From Notamacropus eugenii (taxonomy: Eukaryota; Chordata; Mammalia; Diprotodontia; Macropodidae): a stretch of DNA of 64,000 nucleotides. Positions 62,681-64,000 of this stretch are shown one piece after another (position 1 is the stretch's first letter; the number at the start of each line of letters is the position of its first letter). Under the pieces are notes generated by a model. It saw only the letters and a program-made list of their open reading frames with translations, was not told the DNA's origin and made no database searches. Location: NCBI RefSeq assembly GCF_028372415.1, contig NC_092872.1:391304853-391368852 (forward strand). The letters run 5' to 3'. The position numbers were made by a program, and so were the translations under genes.

Positions 62681-63169
62681 ATGCCTTTATCTACTGAGAC
62701 AGTTTGCCCCATGTCCTTCCATAAAATTATCAGAGCATGTTCAATGACTATTTTGGAGGCCTTGTTGATATCCTCTTGACATTGTGCAGGTATCAGTGAA
62801 GCACATAGACTGTCTAGCAGTTATCTCTTGCATTCTCACTAAGGCTATCTGTTTTCCCACACACAATATGAATATTAAAATTTTATCGATATATTTCATT
62901 TTTAATATCACCTGAATTCCCCATTGTATATTCCACTTCATTCTCATTGCATTCAGTCCCTCCCAGATAGGTGTCCCTTATAATCGAGAACAAAAACAAC
63001 AAAGAGATTGGGAAGAACAGTTCAGAAAACTTAACCAGTACTGTCAGATATATGCAGTGTTCTATAGTTGTGGTTATCCACTTCTATGAAAGAAATGCTA
63101 CCTTCCCATACCTCTTCTTTGGAGGTCAACCTCATCATTAGAATTTTGAGGTATCACATTTCAGTTTTC

Positions 63170-63560
63170 TTTCTATTGTTGTTATTTCCTTTTACATTGT
63201 TGTAGGTATAGTGTATATTGTTTTCTTCATTCTACTTACTTCATTTTGCATCACTTGATACAATTATCCCTATGCTATTCTGGATTTATCATATTCATTA
63301 TTTCTCACAGCAGAACAATATTCTATTACATTCATGTACTAAACTTTATTTAGCCATTCTCCAGTCAAAAGGGTCCATCTTATATTTCCCCCTGTTCATA
63401 CATTTCTATGACAAAGTCCTTTACACCGCTTCTTCTTTGTAATTGTTTGTGATGTGTTGCAGCCTTCTTAGTCATACTATGTGATTTCAATTGCATTTGT
63501 ACAATAATCAAATTCTTTAGAGATTGTAGTGTTCCATGATTTGCAGACTTGCCATCTAAT
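63170..63560 (-). mobile_element. L1 LINE 3' end fragment
   Basis: The + strand reads 'ttctacttacttcattttgc', 'ttctattacattcatgtact' and 'tagccattctccagtcaaaa', homologous to the 17 kb and 22 kb L1 copies but older. Confidence 0.7.
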
Positions 63561-63639
63561 TACAAATGCTATACAGAAAACAAAAAGGAACAAGTAATTA
63601 TTTTATTGTGTGTGCATGTGAGTGTTTGTATATGAGTCT

Positions 63640-63930
63640 GTGCTTTATTCTAAGCTCCACAATGTTAAAGACTCTGACTTTCCCTTCCTTCTGGACCCAC
63701 TGTGCCCTAAAGTAACATCCATGATAGGTATTGAATTGTTGCTGAGAAAATGAATAAAGACATTTTCCATGCCCTCACGGAGCTTACATTCTAATAGATG
63801 ATGAATGAAATAATTACTGAATTTAATAGAAGTCTCATATCAAGTGCTTATTATATGTCAAGAACTAAACAAATTGAAACAATATCTTCCTCAAAGTTCT
63901 TACAGTCTATTAGAAATGAAGCAACGCTCT
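63640..63930 (-). mobile_element. L2 LINE 3' fragment, antisense
   Basis: 'tgccctcacggagcttacat' then 'tctaatagatgatgaatgaa', and 'caagtgcttattatatgtca', are antisense L2 3' landmarks. Confidence 0.5.
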
Positions 63931-64000
63931 GAGAGGAGTGGCGACTAGAAAACAAAGTCTCAGTCACAAGGATGGGTCAAAAGCCGATCCATAGGACAGT

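Overview
The window is mammalian and almost certainly marsupial. It is AT-rich and intron-dominated, and full of repeats typical of marsupials: MAR1-type tRNA-derived SINEs (one with an RTE-like tail), THER1/MIR-type CORE-SINEs, old L2 and L3/CR1 LINE pieces, marsupial-style L1 3' ends, and L1-lineage elements that carry ORF1 but no reverse transcriptase (HAL1-like). The species cannot be fixed from this window.

The only gene I can support is the 5' part of GABRA1 (GABA-A receptor subunit alpha-1) on the + strand. A noncoding first exon ends at 5418. Six coding exons follow: 7703-7776, 10816-10928, 29340-29407, 36671-36891, 40826-40908 and 48340-48483 (74, 113, 68, 221, 83 and 144 nt). They join in frame without a stop and encode residues 1-234 plus the first base of codon 235. 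This covers the signal peptide and most of the extracellular ligand-binding domain, including the Cys loop (C166/C180), the benzodiazepine-site histidine H129 and N-glycosylation sites N38 and N138. The rest of loop C, the four membrane segments and the M3-M4 loop must lie beyond 64000.

Layout: 1-4.9 kb is upstream intergenic DNA. At 3873-3921 it holds a compound RE1/REST-like motif. Around 4.99-5.42 kb are a TATA-like box, a GC box and the 5' UTR exon, with two short upstream ORFs. The introns carry the repeats. Intron 3 (10.9-29.3 kb) has an L1 3' end, a full MAR1 SINE and an L1/HAL1 tandem at 21.7-25.6 kb. Intron 4 has a hAT-like MITE nested in a SINE. Intron 5 has a polypyrimidine tract of about 190 bp. 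Intron 6 has a hAT-like palindrome and an LTR-like element. Intron 7 (48.5 kb to the edge) has a second LTR-like copy, 2 kb of antisense L2, a GTA/GTG microsatellite, a hAT-like element with an 8-bp duplication, and a second HAL1-like element that split a SINE.

I see no CRISPR array, operon or novel multigene system, and no second gene on either strand. The most useful second-look items are the REST-like motif, the two collinear ORF1-only L1 elements, the nested transposon insertions that give relative ages, and the large purine/pyrimidine and tetranucleotide arrays inside GABRA1 introns.
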